A stretch of 64,000 bases of DNA from Scatomorpha sp040765295 (GCA_040765295.1 JAXGSB010000001.1:1798001-1862000); one strand, 5' to 3'. Positions 32,565 to 42,472 are shown, numbered from the stretch's first letter. Notes: a model not told the origin generated them from the letters alone. A program made the numbers and translations.

Positions 32565-34961
32565 TTATCTGAGCCTTGCTCCGAGTTCTTTTTCAACTCC
32601 CTCTAAAATCTTCTCAATAAGCTCATCGACCACGGCGTCTCTCAGGGTTTCACTCTCACTTCTAAAGCTGAGCGAAAGAGCTATGGCCTTTTTGCCCTCG
32701 GCTATGCCCGCGCCCTCATAGACATCGAAGACCTCGGCGCTTTCGAGGAGCTCTCCTCCGAATTTAAGAATATTCTCCCTCAAGTCCCCGGCGCTTATTT
32801 CTTTATCCAGAACAAGGGATATATCGCGCAAGGTGGCGGGGAAGAGAGCCAAGGGCTTATACTCGGGGGTCTTGCCCAAATGCTCGGTGAGCTTTAGCAT
32901 ATCGAGCTCGGCGGCAAAGACCGCGCCGCTAAGAGAATAGTTTTTAACGCAGACGGGGTGAATTTCGCCCATAATTCCGATTTTCTCATTGCCGATGTAA
33001 ACGGCGGCAGCTCTGCCGGGATGATAGGCGCCCTCGCCGTCGTCTCTTATAAAGGAGTAGTTCTCTATCCTAAGCCCTTTCAGCATGGCCTCGATGTGGC
33101 CCTTGAGCTCGAAGAAGTCCATGTCGCCATAGGCGCCGAGGGTGAGGAAGGGTCTTTCATCGGCCAAAACATCGCCTTCGCGCTTTAAATAAATTCTGCC
33201 GAAGTCATAGAGTCTGGCATTTTTGTTCTTATAGTTTTGGTTGCGAGCCAGAGTTTCGAGCATGGCGGGAAGTGTAGTCGTCCTCATCATCGAAGTGTCC
33301 TCGCCCAGGGGGTTCAGTATTACTATTCCGTCTCTCTTGGCGGAATCTTCCGCGAGGTTGATAAGGTCGAAGTTTCCGGGAGAGAAGAAGGAATACGTCA
33401 CTATCTCATAGTAGCCCGCCGCCCTCGCAACCTCGGAAAGCTTGATTTGCACTTTTTGAAAGTCGGTGTATTTTCCGGCAATTTCGCCCGAGCCGCCCGA
33501 ATCTTTGGGAGCCAAAACATCATAGCCGTAGATTCTGCAAACTTCCTCACCGAGGTGATTTGCGGGATAGTCGGGATCCAAGTCTTCTCTCCACGAGGGA
33601 ACGCGAATCAGCTTTCCGTCATAGGAAAAGCCGAGCTTTTCCAAGGTTTTAAGCATAAATTCCGAATCCAAAGAGCTTCCGATAACCTTGTTTATCTTTT
33701 CGGGCTCGAAGGGAAGATAGAGAGGCTCTTTTTTGCCGGGATATTCGTCGCAAATCTCGTTTACAACTTCGCCCGCTCCGAGCTCTTCAACGAGCTGAAG
33801 CGCCTTCAAAAGTCCCGCGCGGCAGAGCTCGGGGTCGATGCCCTTGGAGAATCTCGAGGAAGATTCAGTGCGCATATTCAGCTTCCGGGCTGTTTTTCTT
33901 ATCGAGCTTGCATCGAAATTGGCTGATTCGAAAAAGACGTTCTTAGTATCATTGGTAATCTCCGAGCCCTCTCCGCCCATAACGCCGGCAATGCCGACGG
34001 GCCGCGAGTCGTCGCAGATTAAAAGGGCATCGGAGTCTATGTCTCTCACATTTCCGTCGAGACTTGTTATTGTTTCGCCCTCGCGGGGAAGCCTGACAGT
34101 AATCCCGCCGTCTATTGTGCCGAAGTCGAAGGCGTGCATGGGCTGGCCGTACTCGAGCATCACATAGTTCGTGATGTCAACAATGTTGTTAATTGGGCGA
34201 ACTCCCGAAAAGTGCAGTCTTTCCCTGAGCCACTTGGGAGAGGGCTCGATTTTCACATTTTTCACCATGCCGCCCATGTACCTCAGGCAGAGCTTCGGGT
34301 CTTCAATCGTAATAGATGGTAAAACTGTGTTTTCTCCGGCGAGGGGTCTATCTTTGGGCTGAGCTATTTTGAGCTCTCTCTCGAAGCTTGCCGCCGCCTC
34401 GCGCGCAAGGCCTATGTATGAAAGGCAGTCGGGTCTGTTGGGGGTGATTTCGAACTCAAAGACGCTGTCGCTCATATCGAAAAGAGCGGATAGCGGCATG
34501 CCCTCGCGTAGATTTTCGTCTTTTACTATGTAGATGCCGTCGGGATGAGCGCCGGGAAGCTCGTGAGAGCTGAGACCGAGCTCGGCGGCCGAGAGAAGCA
34601 TGCCTTCGGATAAAACGCCCCTAAAGCTTCTTGCCTCTAAAACCTGCCCTTTTCCGATCTTAGCGCTCGGAACTCCCAGCAGGCAGAGGGCGCCCGGCTC
34701 TAAGTTGGGAGCGCCGCTGACTATCTTGAACACTCCCTTATCTCCCGCGCTCACTTCCAAAACAGAGAGGGTATCGGCGTTTTCGTGCGGCTTTATAGAG
34801 AGTATTCTTGCAATATAAACACCGCCTATATCATCGCCGAAGCGCTCAATACTTTCGACTTTCGAGCCGGTCATCGTCATGCGCGCGGCAAAGACCTTGT
34901 CGTCCATATCATTTAAGTTCGGCTCCAAGTAAGAGTTGAGCCATTTTCTGGAAATAATCAT
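32565..34961 (-). CDS. pheT: Phenylalanyl-tRNA synthetase beta subunit
   Basis: A 798-residue subunit of the alpha2beta2 synthetase. Visible in order: N-terminal tRNA-binding domain (about 40-155, with KIGKGQ), B3/B4 domain with editing site (RPVGIAGVMGG, FESANFDASSIRKTARKL, TESSSRFSKGIDP), B5 domain, and a C-terminal ferredoxin-like anticodon-binding domain (about 705-798, LFPATLRDISLVL). Starts 14 bases after pheS. Part of the T-box-controlled pheST operon. Confidence 0.97.
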   Translation of the reverse strand: MIISRKWLNSYLEPNLNDMDDKVFAARMTMTGSKVESIERFGDDIGGVYIARILSIKPHENADTLSVLEVSAGDKGVFKIVSGAPNLEPGALCLLGVPSAKIGKGQVLEARSFRGVLSEGMLLSAAELGLSSHELPGAHPDGIYIVKDENLREGMPLSALFDMSDSVFEFEITPNRPDCLSYIGLAREAAASFERELKIAQPKDRPLAGENTVLPSITIEDPKLCLRYMGGMVKNVKIEPSPKWLRERLHFSGVRPINNIVDITNYVMLEYGQPMHAFDFGTIDGGITVRLPREGETITSLDGNVRDIDSDALLICDDSRPVGIAGVMGGEGSEITNDTKNVFFESANFDASSIRKTARKLNMRTESSSRFSKGIDPELCRAGLLKALQLVEELGAGEVVNEICDEYPGKKEPLYLPFEPEKINKVIGSSLDSEFMLKTLEKLGFSYDGKLIRVPSWREDLDPDYPANHLGEEVCRIYGYDVLAPKDSGGSGEIAGKYTDFQKVQIKLSEVARAAGYYEIVTYSFFSPGNFDLINLAEDSAKRDGIVILNPLGEDTSMMRTTTLPAMLETLARNQNYKNKNARLYDFGRIYLKREGDVLADERPFLTLGAYGDMDFFELKGHIEAMLKGLRIENYSFIRDDGEGAYHPGRAAAVYIGNEKIGIMGEIHPVCVKNYSLSGAVFAAELDMLKLTEHLGKTPEYKPLALFPATLRDISLVLDKEISAGDLRENILKFGGELLESAEVFDVYEGAGIAEGKKAIALSLSFRSESETLRDAVVDELIEKILEGVEKELGARLR

Positions 34962-34975
34962 GTTGTGCCCTCCAA

Positions 34976-36001
34976 TTAAAACTGCTCTAAAAAGCGCAGG
35001 TCGTTCTCGAAGAGGAGCCTCAAGTCCGAGATGTTAAAGCGGCGCATTGCGGCTCTTTCAAGTCCCATGCCGAAGGCCCAGCCCGAATAAATCTCGGGGT
35101 CAATCCCGCTCATCTTAAGAATTTTGGGGTTGCAGACGCCGGCGCCCAAAAGCTCAATCCAACCCTCGCCCTTGCATATGCGGCAGCCGATTCCGCCGCA
35201 CTCGTGGCACTGCACGTCCATCTCGCAGCTCGGCTCGGTGAAGGGGAAGTGGTGCGGTCTGAAACGGGTTTTTGTATCGGGGCCGTACATCAAGGTTGCC
35301 ATCTTGTGCAGCGAAGACTTAAGATTTGCAAAGCTAATGCCCTTATCGATATAAAGTCCCTCCATCTGGTGGAACATCGGGCTGTGCGTGGCGTCGACCT
35401 CGTCTTTTCTGTAGCAGCGGCCGAAGACAGCGGCCTTTATGGGAGGCTCGACGCTCTCCATTATACGCGGCTCCATCGAGGAGGTGTGCGCTCTTAAGAG
35501 AGTTTGCGAGAGGGGGTCGAGATAGAAGGTGTCGGTCCACTCTCTCGAGGGGTGGTTCGCGGGCGAGTTTAATCTGTCGAAGTTATATTCCGAAAGCTCA
35601 ATCTCGGGTCCGTCGTATATCGAAAAGCCCATGCCCAAAAAGAGCTCCTTCATCTCGTCGATGACGAGGGTGAGGGGGTGCTTTTTGCCCAATCTAAGGT
35701 CTTTTGCGGGCAGAGTGATATCGAGCGAGTCCTCCGTGAGTTTTCTTTTAAGCTCTTGGGCCTCGATATCCGCCTTTTTAGAAGCTATGGCTTCGGTGAG
35801 CTTTTCCCTCAGCGAGTTTGTGAGAGCGCCGATAACCGGTCTTTCCTCGGGGGCAACGCTGCCCATCTGCTTTAAAAGTCCGGTGAGCTCGCCCTTCTTG
35901 CCGAGATACTTGAGCCTCGCGGTCTCTACTTCCTCCAAGCTCGAGGCGAGGGCAATCTCGGCTAAGGATCTCTCCTCAAGCTCCAATATGATTTTCTTCA
36001 T
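34976..36001 (-). CDS. pheS: Phenylalanyl-tRNA synthetase alpha subunit
   Basis: A 341-residue catalytic subunit. An N-terminal coiled coil (about 5-85) precedes the class II core with HPLTLVIDEMKELF, FDRLNSPANHPSREW (motif 1 region), CYRKDEVDATHSPMFHQ (motif 2) and GMGLERAAM (motif 3). A CHECGGIGCRICKGEGW cysteine cluster lies in the insertion. The start MKKIILELE at 36001 has GGAGG upstream; the frame stays open further into the T-box leader, but that part is not coding. Confidence 0.97.
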   Translation of the reverse strand: MKKIILELEERSLAEIALASSLEEVETARLKYLGKKGELTGLLKQMGSVAPEERPVIGALTNSLREKLTEAIASKKADIEAQELKRKLTEDSLDITLPAKDLRLGKKHPLTLVIDEMKELFLGMGFSIYDGPEIELSEYNFDRLNSPANHPSREWTDTFYLDPLSQTLLRAHTSSMEPRIMESVEPPIKAAVFGRCYRKDEVDATHSPMFHQMEGLYIDKGISFANLKSSLHKMATLMYGPDTKTRFRPHHFPFTEPSCEMDVQCHECGGIGCRICKGEGWIELLGAGVCNPKILKMSGIDPEIYSGWAFGMGLERAAMRRFNISDLRLLFENDLRFLEQF

Positions 36002-36017
36002 CTTATTCCTCCCAAAA

Positions 36018-36245
36018 ATAAAAAAACCTCGTCCGATAAAGGACGAAGCAAAACTCCGCGGTACCACCTTAATTTCGCACAAAATGCGACACTCTTTTGC
36101 GATAACGGGCATTACACCGCCGGGAATTAGCCGGTAAGCTTTAAGGCGAACTAAGCTCTCCTGCAACGCGCGGGCTCTAAGCCTAAGACCTGCGCTCTCT
36201 GTGAAGCGGTGCAAGCTATTTTCCTCAAGCGCCCCTTTTAGGGCA
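36018..36245 (-). promoter_or_regulatory. T-box leader (phenylalanine) of pheST
   Basis: On the minus strand the T-box sequence AAGGTGGTACCGCGG (around 36068-36056) precedes a terminator hairpin (CTTCGTCC with GGACGAGG, 36048-36027) and a T-run. A candidate specifier codon TTC (36150-36148) lies in GTTCGCC. Uncharged tRNA-Phe should stabilise the antiterminator and raise pheST expression. Confidence 0.88.
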
Positions 36246-36250
36246 ATGAA

Positions 36251-36279
36251 TTTATAACACATAAAGGCGCCGCTGTCAA
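36251..36279 (-). promoter_or_regulatory. Promoter of pheST
   Basis: Minus strand TTGACA (36279-36274) and TATAAA (36256-36251), spacing 17, directly upstream of the T-box leader. Confidence 0.85.
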
Positions 36280-36284
36280 ACAAA

Positions 36285-36312
36285 TTGACAAAATGAACTA
36301 ATATAATATAAT
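36285..36312 (+). promoter_or_regulatory. Promoter of the pyrimidine-nucleoside phosphorylase gene
   Basis: TTGACA (36285-36290) and TATAAT (36307-36312), spacing 16, back to back with the pheST promoter. Confidence 0.75.
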
Positions 36313-36352
36313 TTAAGAAAGATTGGAAAATATAAGACTCGGAGGGCAAGGT

Positions 36353-37657
36353 ATGAACATAGTCGAGATTATAGAAAAAAAGAAAAAAGCCATGGAACTG
36401 AGCGAGGAAGAGATTAATTTTTTCATCGAGGGAATGGATTCAGGTGAGATTGCCGACTATCAGGTTTCGGCGCTATTGATGGCCATTGTGCTGAAAGGCA
36501 TGAGCAAGTCGGAGACGAGCTATCTAACTAGCGCCATGCTGAAAAGCGGCGATATTATTGACCTTAGCGGCATAGAAGGCATAAAGGCCGATAAGCACTC
36601 GAGCGGCGGCGTGGGCGACAAAACCTCGATAGCGATAGTGCCGCTCTTGGCCTCCTGCGGCATAAAGATGGCAAAGCTCTCGGGGAGAGGCCTCGGCTTT
36701 ACGGGCGGAACGCTGGATAAGCTCATGAGCTTTAAAGGTTTTAATTCAGAGCTTTCCGAAGAGAGGTTTATTGAAATTGTGAACAAATACGGACTTGCAA
36801 TAGCCTCACAGACGCAGAATCTGGTCCCTGCCGATAAAAAGCTCTACGCTCTTCGGGATGTCACGGGCACCGTGGACTCAATCCCGCTTATAGCCTCGAG
36901 CATAATGTCGAAAAAGCTGGCGGCGGGCGCCGACATCATCTCGCTGGATGTAAAGTGCGGCGAGGGCGCGCTTATGAAAAACCTGGAGAGCGCAAGAGAG
37001 CTTGCCGGTGAAATGGTAGAGATAGGAAAAAGGGCCGGCAAGCAGTGCTCTGCATTTATCACGGATATGAGCGAGCCCCTCGGCTACATGGTCGGCAACG
37101 CCCTCGAGGTTAAAGAAGCCATAGACTTTTTAAAGGGCGAGGCGGAGCCGCGTTTTTATGCTCTTTGCATGGCGCTCTGCGCCGAAACGCTTGTGGCGGC
37201 AGGTCTTTTTGAAACCGAGGAAGAGGCCGCGGTAAAGCTTGAAGAGAATATCAAAAACGGCTCGGCGCTTAAAAAGCTAAGGCAGATGGTGGCGGCTCAA
37301 GGCGGCGATACGAGTTCGCTCGATGACAGCGGCGTTCTAATAACGGCTCCCGTAATACACGAGGCCTGTGCCGAAGAAGAGGGTTTCATATCGCGGATAG
37401 AGGCCGACAGCGTGGGACTTATCGCCATGGAGCTTGGCGGCGGCAGAGCGAAGAAGGACGACGAGATAGACCTCAGAGTCGGCATTGAATTTAATAAAAA
37501 GTGCGGCTATAAGGTGCAAAAAGGAGATTTAATTGCAAAAATTCACGCAAGAGACCTGCCCTCCGCCGAAAGAGCGGAAAAGAGGCTTAGAGCTGCTATA
37601 AACATCTCTGCAGAGCCTGTAGAACTGCCCCCCATAATTCTCGACAGAGTTTTGTAA
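36353..37657 (+). CDS. pdp: Pyrimidine-nucleoside phosphorylase
   Basis: A 434-residue enzyme that cleaves uridine and thymidine with phosphate during nucleoside salvage. Signature KHSSGGVGDKTS is followed by KLSGRGLGFTGGTLDK and an SKKLAAG segment; a C-terminal PYNP domain spans about residues 345-420. ATG at 36353 has GGAGG 7 bases upstream; an ATG 30 bases earlier has no site. A DeoA-type thymidine phosphorylase is the alternative name; the Firmicute form usually accepts both substrates. Confidence 0.93.
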   Translation: MNIVEIIEKKKKAMELSEEEINFFIEGMDSGEIADYQVSALLMAIVLKGMSKSETSYLTSAMLKSGDIIDLSGIEGIKADKHSSGGVGDKTSIAIVPLLASCGIKMAKLSGRGLGFTGGTLDKLMSFKGFNSELSEERFIEIVNKYGLAIASQTQNLVPADKKLYALRDVTGTVDSIPLIASSIMSKKLAAGADIISLDVKCGEGALMKNLESARELAGEMVEIGKRAGKQCSAFITDMSEPLGYMVGNALEVKEAIDFLKGEAEPRFYALCMALCAETLVAAGLFETEEEAAVKLEENIKNGSALKKLRQMVAAQGGDTSSLDDSGVLITAPVIHEACAEEEGFISRIEADSVGLIAMELGGGRAKKDDEIDLRVGIEFNKKCGYKVQKGDLIAKIHARDLPSAERAEKRLRAAINISAEPVELPPIILDRVL

Positions 37658-37689
37658 AACTTAGATAAAGTTTTAATAATATCTAAAGC

Positions 37690-37718
37690 TTGAATTAGAC
37701 TCTTTTGAATGATAGAAT
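37690..37718 (+). promoter_or_regulatory. Promoter of the P-loop protein gene
   Basis: TTGAAT (37690-37695) and TAGAAT (37713-37718) with 17-base spacing, 38 bases before the ATG. Confidence 0.65.
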
Positions 37719-37755
37719 AAATCAAGGATAATAATAAAAAAAGGAGAGATGCCTA

Positions 37756-38166
37756 ATGATAAACCTCATTGTCGGGCCCAAAGGCTCCGGCAAGACGAAA
37801 GAACTTGTCGACTTGGTGGTTAAGGCGGTAGAAGAGGAACACGGTGATGTCGTCTGCATAGAAAAAGACAGAAATCTCACCTTCGATATACCCTATCAGG
37901 CAAGACTCATCTATGCGAGTGACTACAATATCGGCACCTTCGAATTTATGAAGGGATTTATAAGCGGACTCAGAGCCGGCAACTACGACATAACCCACAT
38001 CTTCATCGATAATTTCCACAAACTCTTCAGCGAAGAGAGAGCTGACGAGGCTTCCAGTTTCCTAGACTGGGTTTCGGAATTTGGCGAGAAAGAAGAAGTC
38101 AGATTTACGATAAGCATAACGGCGGACCCCGATAACTTGAATCCGGAAATAAGTAAATATTTATAA
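37756..38166 (+). CDS. Small P-loop NTPase, function unknown
   Basis: A 136-residue protein with Walker A GPKGSGKTKE (residues 7-16) and a Walker B-like HIFIDNFH near residue 76. Late SITADPDNL resembles a sensor strand. Such compact P-loop proteins are conserved in Clostridia and are sometimes mis-named twitching motility proteins. There is no pilus context here. It has its own promoter and terminator. Confidence 0.7.
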   Translation: MINLIVGPKGSGKTKELVDLVVKAVEEEHGDVVCIEKDRNLTFDIPYQARLIYASDYNIGTFEFMKGFISGLRAGNYDITHIFIDNFHKLFSEERADEASSFLDWVSEFGEKEEVRFTISITADPDNLNPEISKYL

Positions 38167-38178
38167 TAAAAGATTAAA

Positions 38179-38210
38179 ATCTGCAGGCTTTTTCGGCCTG
38201 CGGATTTTTT
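38179..38210 (+). terminator. Rho-independent terminator
   Basis: ATCTGCAGGC pairs with GCCTGCGGAT (one mismatch) and is followed by six T, right after the P-loop gene. Confidence 0.85.
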
Positions 38211-38337
38211 ATTGCACCTTAGACAAATATTGATTATGATAGATAAAGAAACGGAATTCCTCGGCAGCATCTGAATGACTGCGCTTTAATAACAGATATA
38301 TTCCAAGAACAAAAGACGAAAAGAGAGGCGGAGAAAG

Positions 38338-39753
38338 ATGGCGAATGTTGGCAATAAAAAATCGGCAGATAAAAATGGGAAAAGCGAAGTTTTTTGCGTA
38401 AACTGCGGAAGCAGGATAAACGGGCGCACTAAGTTCTGCGCAGAATGCGGATATCCTACGGGCTCATCTGCCATCCGGGTAAACTTTGAGAAAGTTGATA
38501 AGTGCCCGAACTGCGGGGATAATATTCCGAGTTTTACTGCAAAATGTCCCAGCTGCGGCGCCGAAATCTCCTCCGACGACATACCGCCGGCTATTAAAGA
38601 ATTTTCCGGCAATATAAATAAACTGGACAATGCTATTGCCGCCGGCTCGCAAAAACTGCAAAAAGGCTGGAATTCCTGGACCCCGACAGTGAAGATACTT
38701 TGGGTTATTTTAAATGTAATCTTTGTCTGCATCCCGCTTATTTTTTATTTCTTATATCAATTCTATTGTTTTATAAGGCCTGCTCCGTTTACTCTGGAGG
38801 AGGAGAAAAAGGCTCATTACATCAACAACTTTACCTTCCCCAACGACAGAGAAAATATACTTGAGGGCCTCTTATATATTAAATCCGCCATGGCCGCGCT
38901 CGGCGCAAAAAAGATAGACCGCAACACTTCGCGGTGGGTAAAAATTTGGAAAAACAAGGCGACCGATCTCTTCGAAAAAGCTGAAATCATGTTCAAGGGC
39001 GATAAGATAGCCAAAGACGCCTATGCCGCCATCCTGAAAAGCGAAAAAAAGCTTAAAAAAACTCTGCTCATTAAAATTATAATATCTTCGGCAGTGCTGG
39101 TCATATTTGTCTTATATATGTCTTTTAAGGATACATTTGATACATATGAATACAGAAGAACAGATACTACCACCACGTTCACATGGCCTGCGTCGGGCTT
39201 AGCGCTTGAGCTCCCCGAACCGCCCACAAATATCGGAGAAATCGAATTAAACAGCGATAGGGAATTATGGGTGGAGATGAGAGCCGTCGAGCAAACGCAG
39301 TTTGAAATCTACATTGAGGAATGCAAAAACAAAGGATTTACCGTTGATGTCGAAAAAAGCAGCTATTCTTATAAGGCTCATAACGAAGAAGGCTATTGTC
39401 TCAATCTGTATTACTATACAAGTTATAAAGAGCTGTCGCTTAGTATTGAAGCCCCTCTGCCCCTGTCCAACATAAAATGGCCAAAAAGCGATATAGCAAA
39501 ACTCTTGCCCGTACCTAAATCGACTTACGCCTATATCGAAAGTGAATCCCCTAGCAATTTTGTAATATTCGTAGGCGAGACGACAAAGGAAGACTTTAGA
39601 GAATATGCCGAGGCCTGTTACGAAGCCGGATTTAAAAAGGAATACTCAAAGTATGATACGAGCTTTAGCGGGTATGACAAGGAAGGCAACTATCTTGATT
39701 TGCAGTACATAGGAAACAAGATAATGTCGATTAGAGTTTATAAAAAGCGTTAA
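38338..39753 (+). CDS. Double zinc-ribbon membrane protein with DUF6591-like repeats
   Basis: A 471-residue protein. Two zinc ribbons occupy the N-terminus (CVNCGSR/CAECGYP and CPNCGDN/CPSCGAE, residues 20-82). Transmembrane segments lie near 118-140 and 240-262. The extracytoplasmic C-terminus has two copies of a domain starting FTWPASGLALELPEPP and IKWPKSDIAKLLPVP, matching the DUF6591 pattern. Its role is unknown; the layout suggests a cytosolic sensor or tether linked to a surface domain. Confidence 0.75.
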   Translation: MANVGNKKSADKNGKSEVFCVNCGSRINGRTKFCAECGYPTGSSAIRVNFEKVDKCPNCGDNIPSFTAKCPSCGAEISSDDIPPAIKEFSGNINKLDNAIAAGSQKLQKGWNSWTPTVKILWVILNVIFVCIPLIFYFLYQFYCFIRPAPFTLEEEKKAHYINNFTFPNDRENILEGLLYIKSAMAALGAKKIDRNTSRWVKIWKNKATDLFEKAEIMFKGDKIAKDAYAAILKSEKKLKKTLLIKIIISSAVLVIFVLYMSFKDTFDTYEYRRTDTTTTFTWPASGLALELPEPPTNIGEIELNSDRELWVEMRAVEQTQFEIYIEECKNKGFTVDVEKSSYSYKAHNEEGYCLNLYYYTSYKELSLSIEAPLPLSNIKWPKSDIAKLLPVPKSTYAYIESESPSNFVIFVGETTKEDFREYAEACYEAGFKKEYSKYDTSFSGYDKEGNYLDLQYIGNKIMSIRVYKKR

Positions 39754-39945
39754 GAGTTTTGAATACGTGCATTTAATTCATTTTGCTCCTCTATATAGTA
39801 AAGCTAATGCCGGAGTGGAAAAACAATCTCTGCGGCGCCGATGGCAGTGTGAACATACTTCCCCAGCTCCCTATATGGACGGTGTTTGCAAGATTTATCC
39901 CAAGCAATAAAAACAATAGAAGCGAATATTTCATAATAAATATGA

Positions 39946-39994
39946 GAAACCGCCGGAAATACCTTGTCAAAGGCAGATTCAGCGGTTTCTTTTA
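39946..39994 (+). terminator. Possible terminator after the zinc-ribbon gene
   Basis: GAAACCGC pairs with GCGGTTTC across a 28-base loop and is followed by TTTTAT. The rest of the 39754-40023 gap shows no gene. Confidence 0.5.
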
Positions 39995-40023
39995 TATGAT
40001 TATGGGATGAAAAGAATGTGGAC

Positions 40024-40428
40024 TTATTTAAGTTTAGCCTCTTCAAGAACCTTGTTTACAGCTTTGATAATTCCTTTAGAGGTTTTTGTAGCTCCTGTTA
40101 TGGCATCAACTTCAGTAGATTGTGCCAGAACAATTGCCTGAGGGATTTTTTCTATGGCTTCTTCATAATATTGCTTCCCGACCTCATTGTGTGAAATTAT
40201 TTCTACCGACTTAATTTTGTCGTCTTCTATAACGACTTTTACTTTTAATCCGCCTGAATACCCGGTAGCGCTTGCCGTATATTCGCCGTCTTTATATATT
40301 GCAGATGCTGATGTTTCGACTGCAGGTGATGTTTTTTCGGCAGGGGACGAGGAACTCTCGCCCGAGCAGGCGGATAGAAAAATAGTCAAAGCTAAAATAA
40401 ATACAGAAGCAGATTTTTTAAAATTCAT
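40024..40428 (-). CDS. FMN-binding lipoprotein, candidate ApbE substrate
   Basis: A 134-residue lipoprotein: lipobox LSAC near residue 21, Ser/Pro/Ala linker, then an FMN-bind domain (DGEYTASATGYSGGLKVKV). The sequence DAITGAT matches the [DN]xx[ST]GA[ST] motif to which ApbE attaches FMN covalently. Start at 40428 has TTTGGAGGACAAT upstream. It is probably an extracytoplasmic electron carrier working with the ferric-reductase-like protein encoded upstream. Confidence 0.85.
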   Translation of the reverse strand: MNFKKSASVFILALTIFLSACSGESSSSPAEKTSPAVETSASAIYKDGEYTASATGYSGGLKVKVVIEDDKIKSVEIISHNEVGKQYYEEAIEKIPQAIVLAQSTEVDAITGATKTSKGIIKAVNKVLEEAKLK

Positions 40429-40506
40429 ATTGTCCTCCAAATTTAAGCACAAATGTTTACATTAAATAGAACGCAAGTTTAAACTATCAAGAAAATCGAC
40501 AGCTGT

Positions 40507-41226
40507 TTAATCTCTCGGTATTAATTTTATTTTTCTTGCCCTTTCGTTTATTATCCTGCCATACAGATAAGCCGCAAAAATAAGAGTGTATACTGCCAAA
40601 TCGATGTATCTTCTTAAAAACGGTCCATTGAGTAAAAAAGCATGAAGATATATTAAAAAATATAACAAATAGGACCATTTTTGGAGTTTTTTCCAGCTCT
40701 TTGCGCTCATTTTCTTCCGAACTCTGGGGAATGATGTTATAAAAAGCGGAAGGACAATTATAAAACACACGATAGCATCTAAATAAAGAAGCAACGGTAT
40801 AAGCATGCGGCTAAAGAGAAGCTTCCATGAGTTATCCAGAGCAAATTCCCAAAACACTACGCCGAATTTTACAGAATAAATTAGGATATGGGAAAATATA
40901 AAAATACTCGCAATTATAGAAAGCTCAGCTCTGACCGAGTACAGCTTTCGGGTTAAATCCCACTTTTTATTAAAGGCCGCAGTAGCCATAACTATTATAA
41001 ATAGGGATGAGGGCAAAAGTCCGTTGATAAAAAGCCTTTCGTAAAAATATCTTAGAAATCTTATGCTTTCGGGAATCGATTGCCTAAATTCCGAGAAAGC
41101 GTAGAGTGCTCCCAAAACAGAAAGCGATGCGCTTAATAGGTATATAAGCTTGCTATTTGTCCTAATTTCTTTGGAAAATCTGTAAATCAGGAGCAGCTCC
41201 ACTGCCAAAACGATTAATAAATACAT
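40507..41226 (-). CDS. Ferric-reductase-like heme transmembrane protein
   Basis: A 239-residue protein with about six transmembrane helices. His in IFSHILIYSV and in LIYLHAFLLN are placed as in the heme-b binding helices of the ferric reductase/MsrQ group. The cytosolic turn SFPRVRKKMSAKSWKKLQ is typical. It likely passes electrons across the membrane. It lies between a metal- or heme-type binding lipoprotein and an FMN lipoprotein, so an extracytoplasmic reduction role is likely. Confidence 0.75.
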   Translation of the reverse strand: MYLLIVLAVELLLIYRFSKEIRTNSKLIYLLSASLSVLGALYAFSEFRQSIPESIRFLRYFYERLFINGLLPSSLFIIVMATAAFNKKWDLTRKLYSVRAELSIIASIFIFSHILIYSVKFGVVFWEFALDNSWKLLFSRMLIPLLLYLDAIVCFIIVLPLFITSFPRVRKKMSAKSWKKLQKWSYLLYFLIYLHAFLLNGPFLRRYIDLAVYTLIFAAYLYGRIINERARKIKLIPRD

Positions 41227-41246
41227 ATTGATATGTATATGCCGCC

Positions 41247-42296
41247 TTACTCAAATACAATAGATGCTATATTCTCTATACCCGATATTGTGACAGGTGA
41301 AACAGCTATAATTCCGTGATGATCTACGATTTCATATTTTTCGTTTTTTACAAGGTCTGAATCTTCGCCGAAAGTTTCTTTAATGGAGTTTATAAGCTCT
41401 TCGCAAGCGGCTTCTCTAGCCTTCGGGTCGCCTTTCATTCTTACCATTAGCACAAGAGCATCGGTTTTGGCTTCGGCAAGTTTATCCATGCCGGGAGATG
41501 CGTAAAATCCGAATTGATCAGCTTCTCCCTCTAACTTCATGCCAGCAGCAACGTTATTAAGCTCCAATTTTGCAATCAAGCTATCTGCAAAGCTGCCGGC
41601 GCTAAGTATAAATTCTCCGTCTGCAGTTACCATTATCACTGCAACATTTCTTTTTTCACAGCCTTCTCCAAGAGCCTTTGCTTCTTCTACTCTTTCAAGA
41701 TAGGCGGCGATATTTTCTTTGGCAACATTCTCGTCCCCAAAGGCTGTTGACAGTACCGCAATATTTTTGAGCACTTCATCGTAAGTCTTGCTTTGAGGAA
41801 TTTGCAAAACTTTGATAGCTTTTTTATCAACGATTTCTTTTAAAGCCTCGTCTTTCTCTATGGCCCCCTGAGAAGCAATTATCACATCAAAGTCCAACTC
41901 TTCAAGCTTTTCATAATCTATATTGCCGTCGTGGTCTGTAAAAGAAGGATACTTCTCCAAAATATCTTCGGGAATATGATGATTATCGGGAAGCGCTGCA
42001 ATATTCGCTCCGGCATCCACTAAGTAAATGTTGTCGGGCCAAGAGAGAGCAATTACGGACAATCCCTTTTTCTCAAGCCCATAAGCTTTTAAAGCCTCTT
42101 CTTCAGAAATAAAATAGCCCTCGGCAAGCTTGACAAAATCAACAGCTTCTTTTTCTTCAACCTTAGGTTCTTCAGCTTGGCTTGTTTGTTCTGGTTCCTT
42201 GCTGCTTTCGGGAGCTGAGCTGGGGGCCTTAGAACAAGCTGCCAGAGATAATACGAGTACAAAACTCAAAAATGTTAGAAAGATCTTTTTCTTCAC
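41247..42296 (-). CDS. Iron/siderophore-type ABC substrate-binding lipoprotein
   Basis: A 349-residue lipoprotein with lipobox LAAC near residue 20, a Ser/Pro/Glu linker and a helical-backbone binding fold of the BtuF/FhuD kind (YEKLEELDFDVIIASQG, VLQIPQSKTYDEVLKNI, TDALVLMVRMKGD). No permease or ATPase gene is adjacent, so it must use a transporter encoded elsewhere or serve the reductase directly. First gene of the operon; the promoter carries a palindrome over its -10 box. Confidence 0.8.
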   Translation of the reverse strand: MKKKIFLTFLSFVLVLSLAACSKAPSSAPESSKEPEQTSQAEEPKVEEKEAVDFVKLAEGYFISEEEALKAYGLEKKGLSVIALSWPDNIYLVDAGANIAALPDNHHIPEDILEKYPSFTDHDGNIDYEKLEELDFDVIIASQGAIEKDEALKEIVDKKAIKVLQIPQSKTYDEVLKNIAVLSTAFGDENVAKENIAAYLERVEEAKALGEGCEKRNVAVIMVTADGEFILSAGSFADSLIAKLELNNVAAGMKLEGEADQFGFYASPGMDKLAEAKTDALVLMVRMKGDPKAREAACEELINSIKETFGEDSDLVKNEKYEIVDHHGIIAVSPVTISGIENIASIVFE

Positions 42297-42472
42297 GAAA
42301 ATTCCTCCATTAAAATAAGAAATTAGTCAATGTGACAATAAATTCCCGGAAAAAACAAGAAAGAGACGAAAAAATAACATCATTTCATTTTTTAGAAAAC
42401 TGCAACCAGATCTGTCTATACAATACTCACTCCTTAAAATTTCTGTCTTTCCGAAATTAATTGCACATCGTA

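Noticed and set aside
36002..36349. N-terminal extension of PheS by 116 residues
   Set aside because: The region is the T-box leader with terminator and antiterminator; the standard PheS N-terminus starts at 36001 behind GGAGG.
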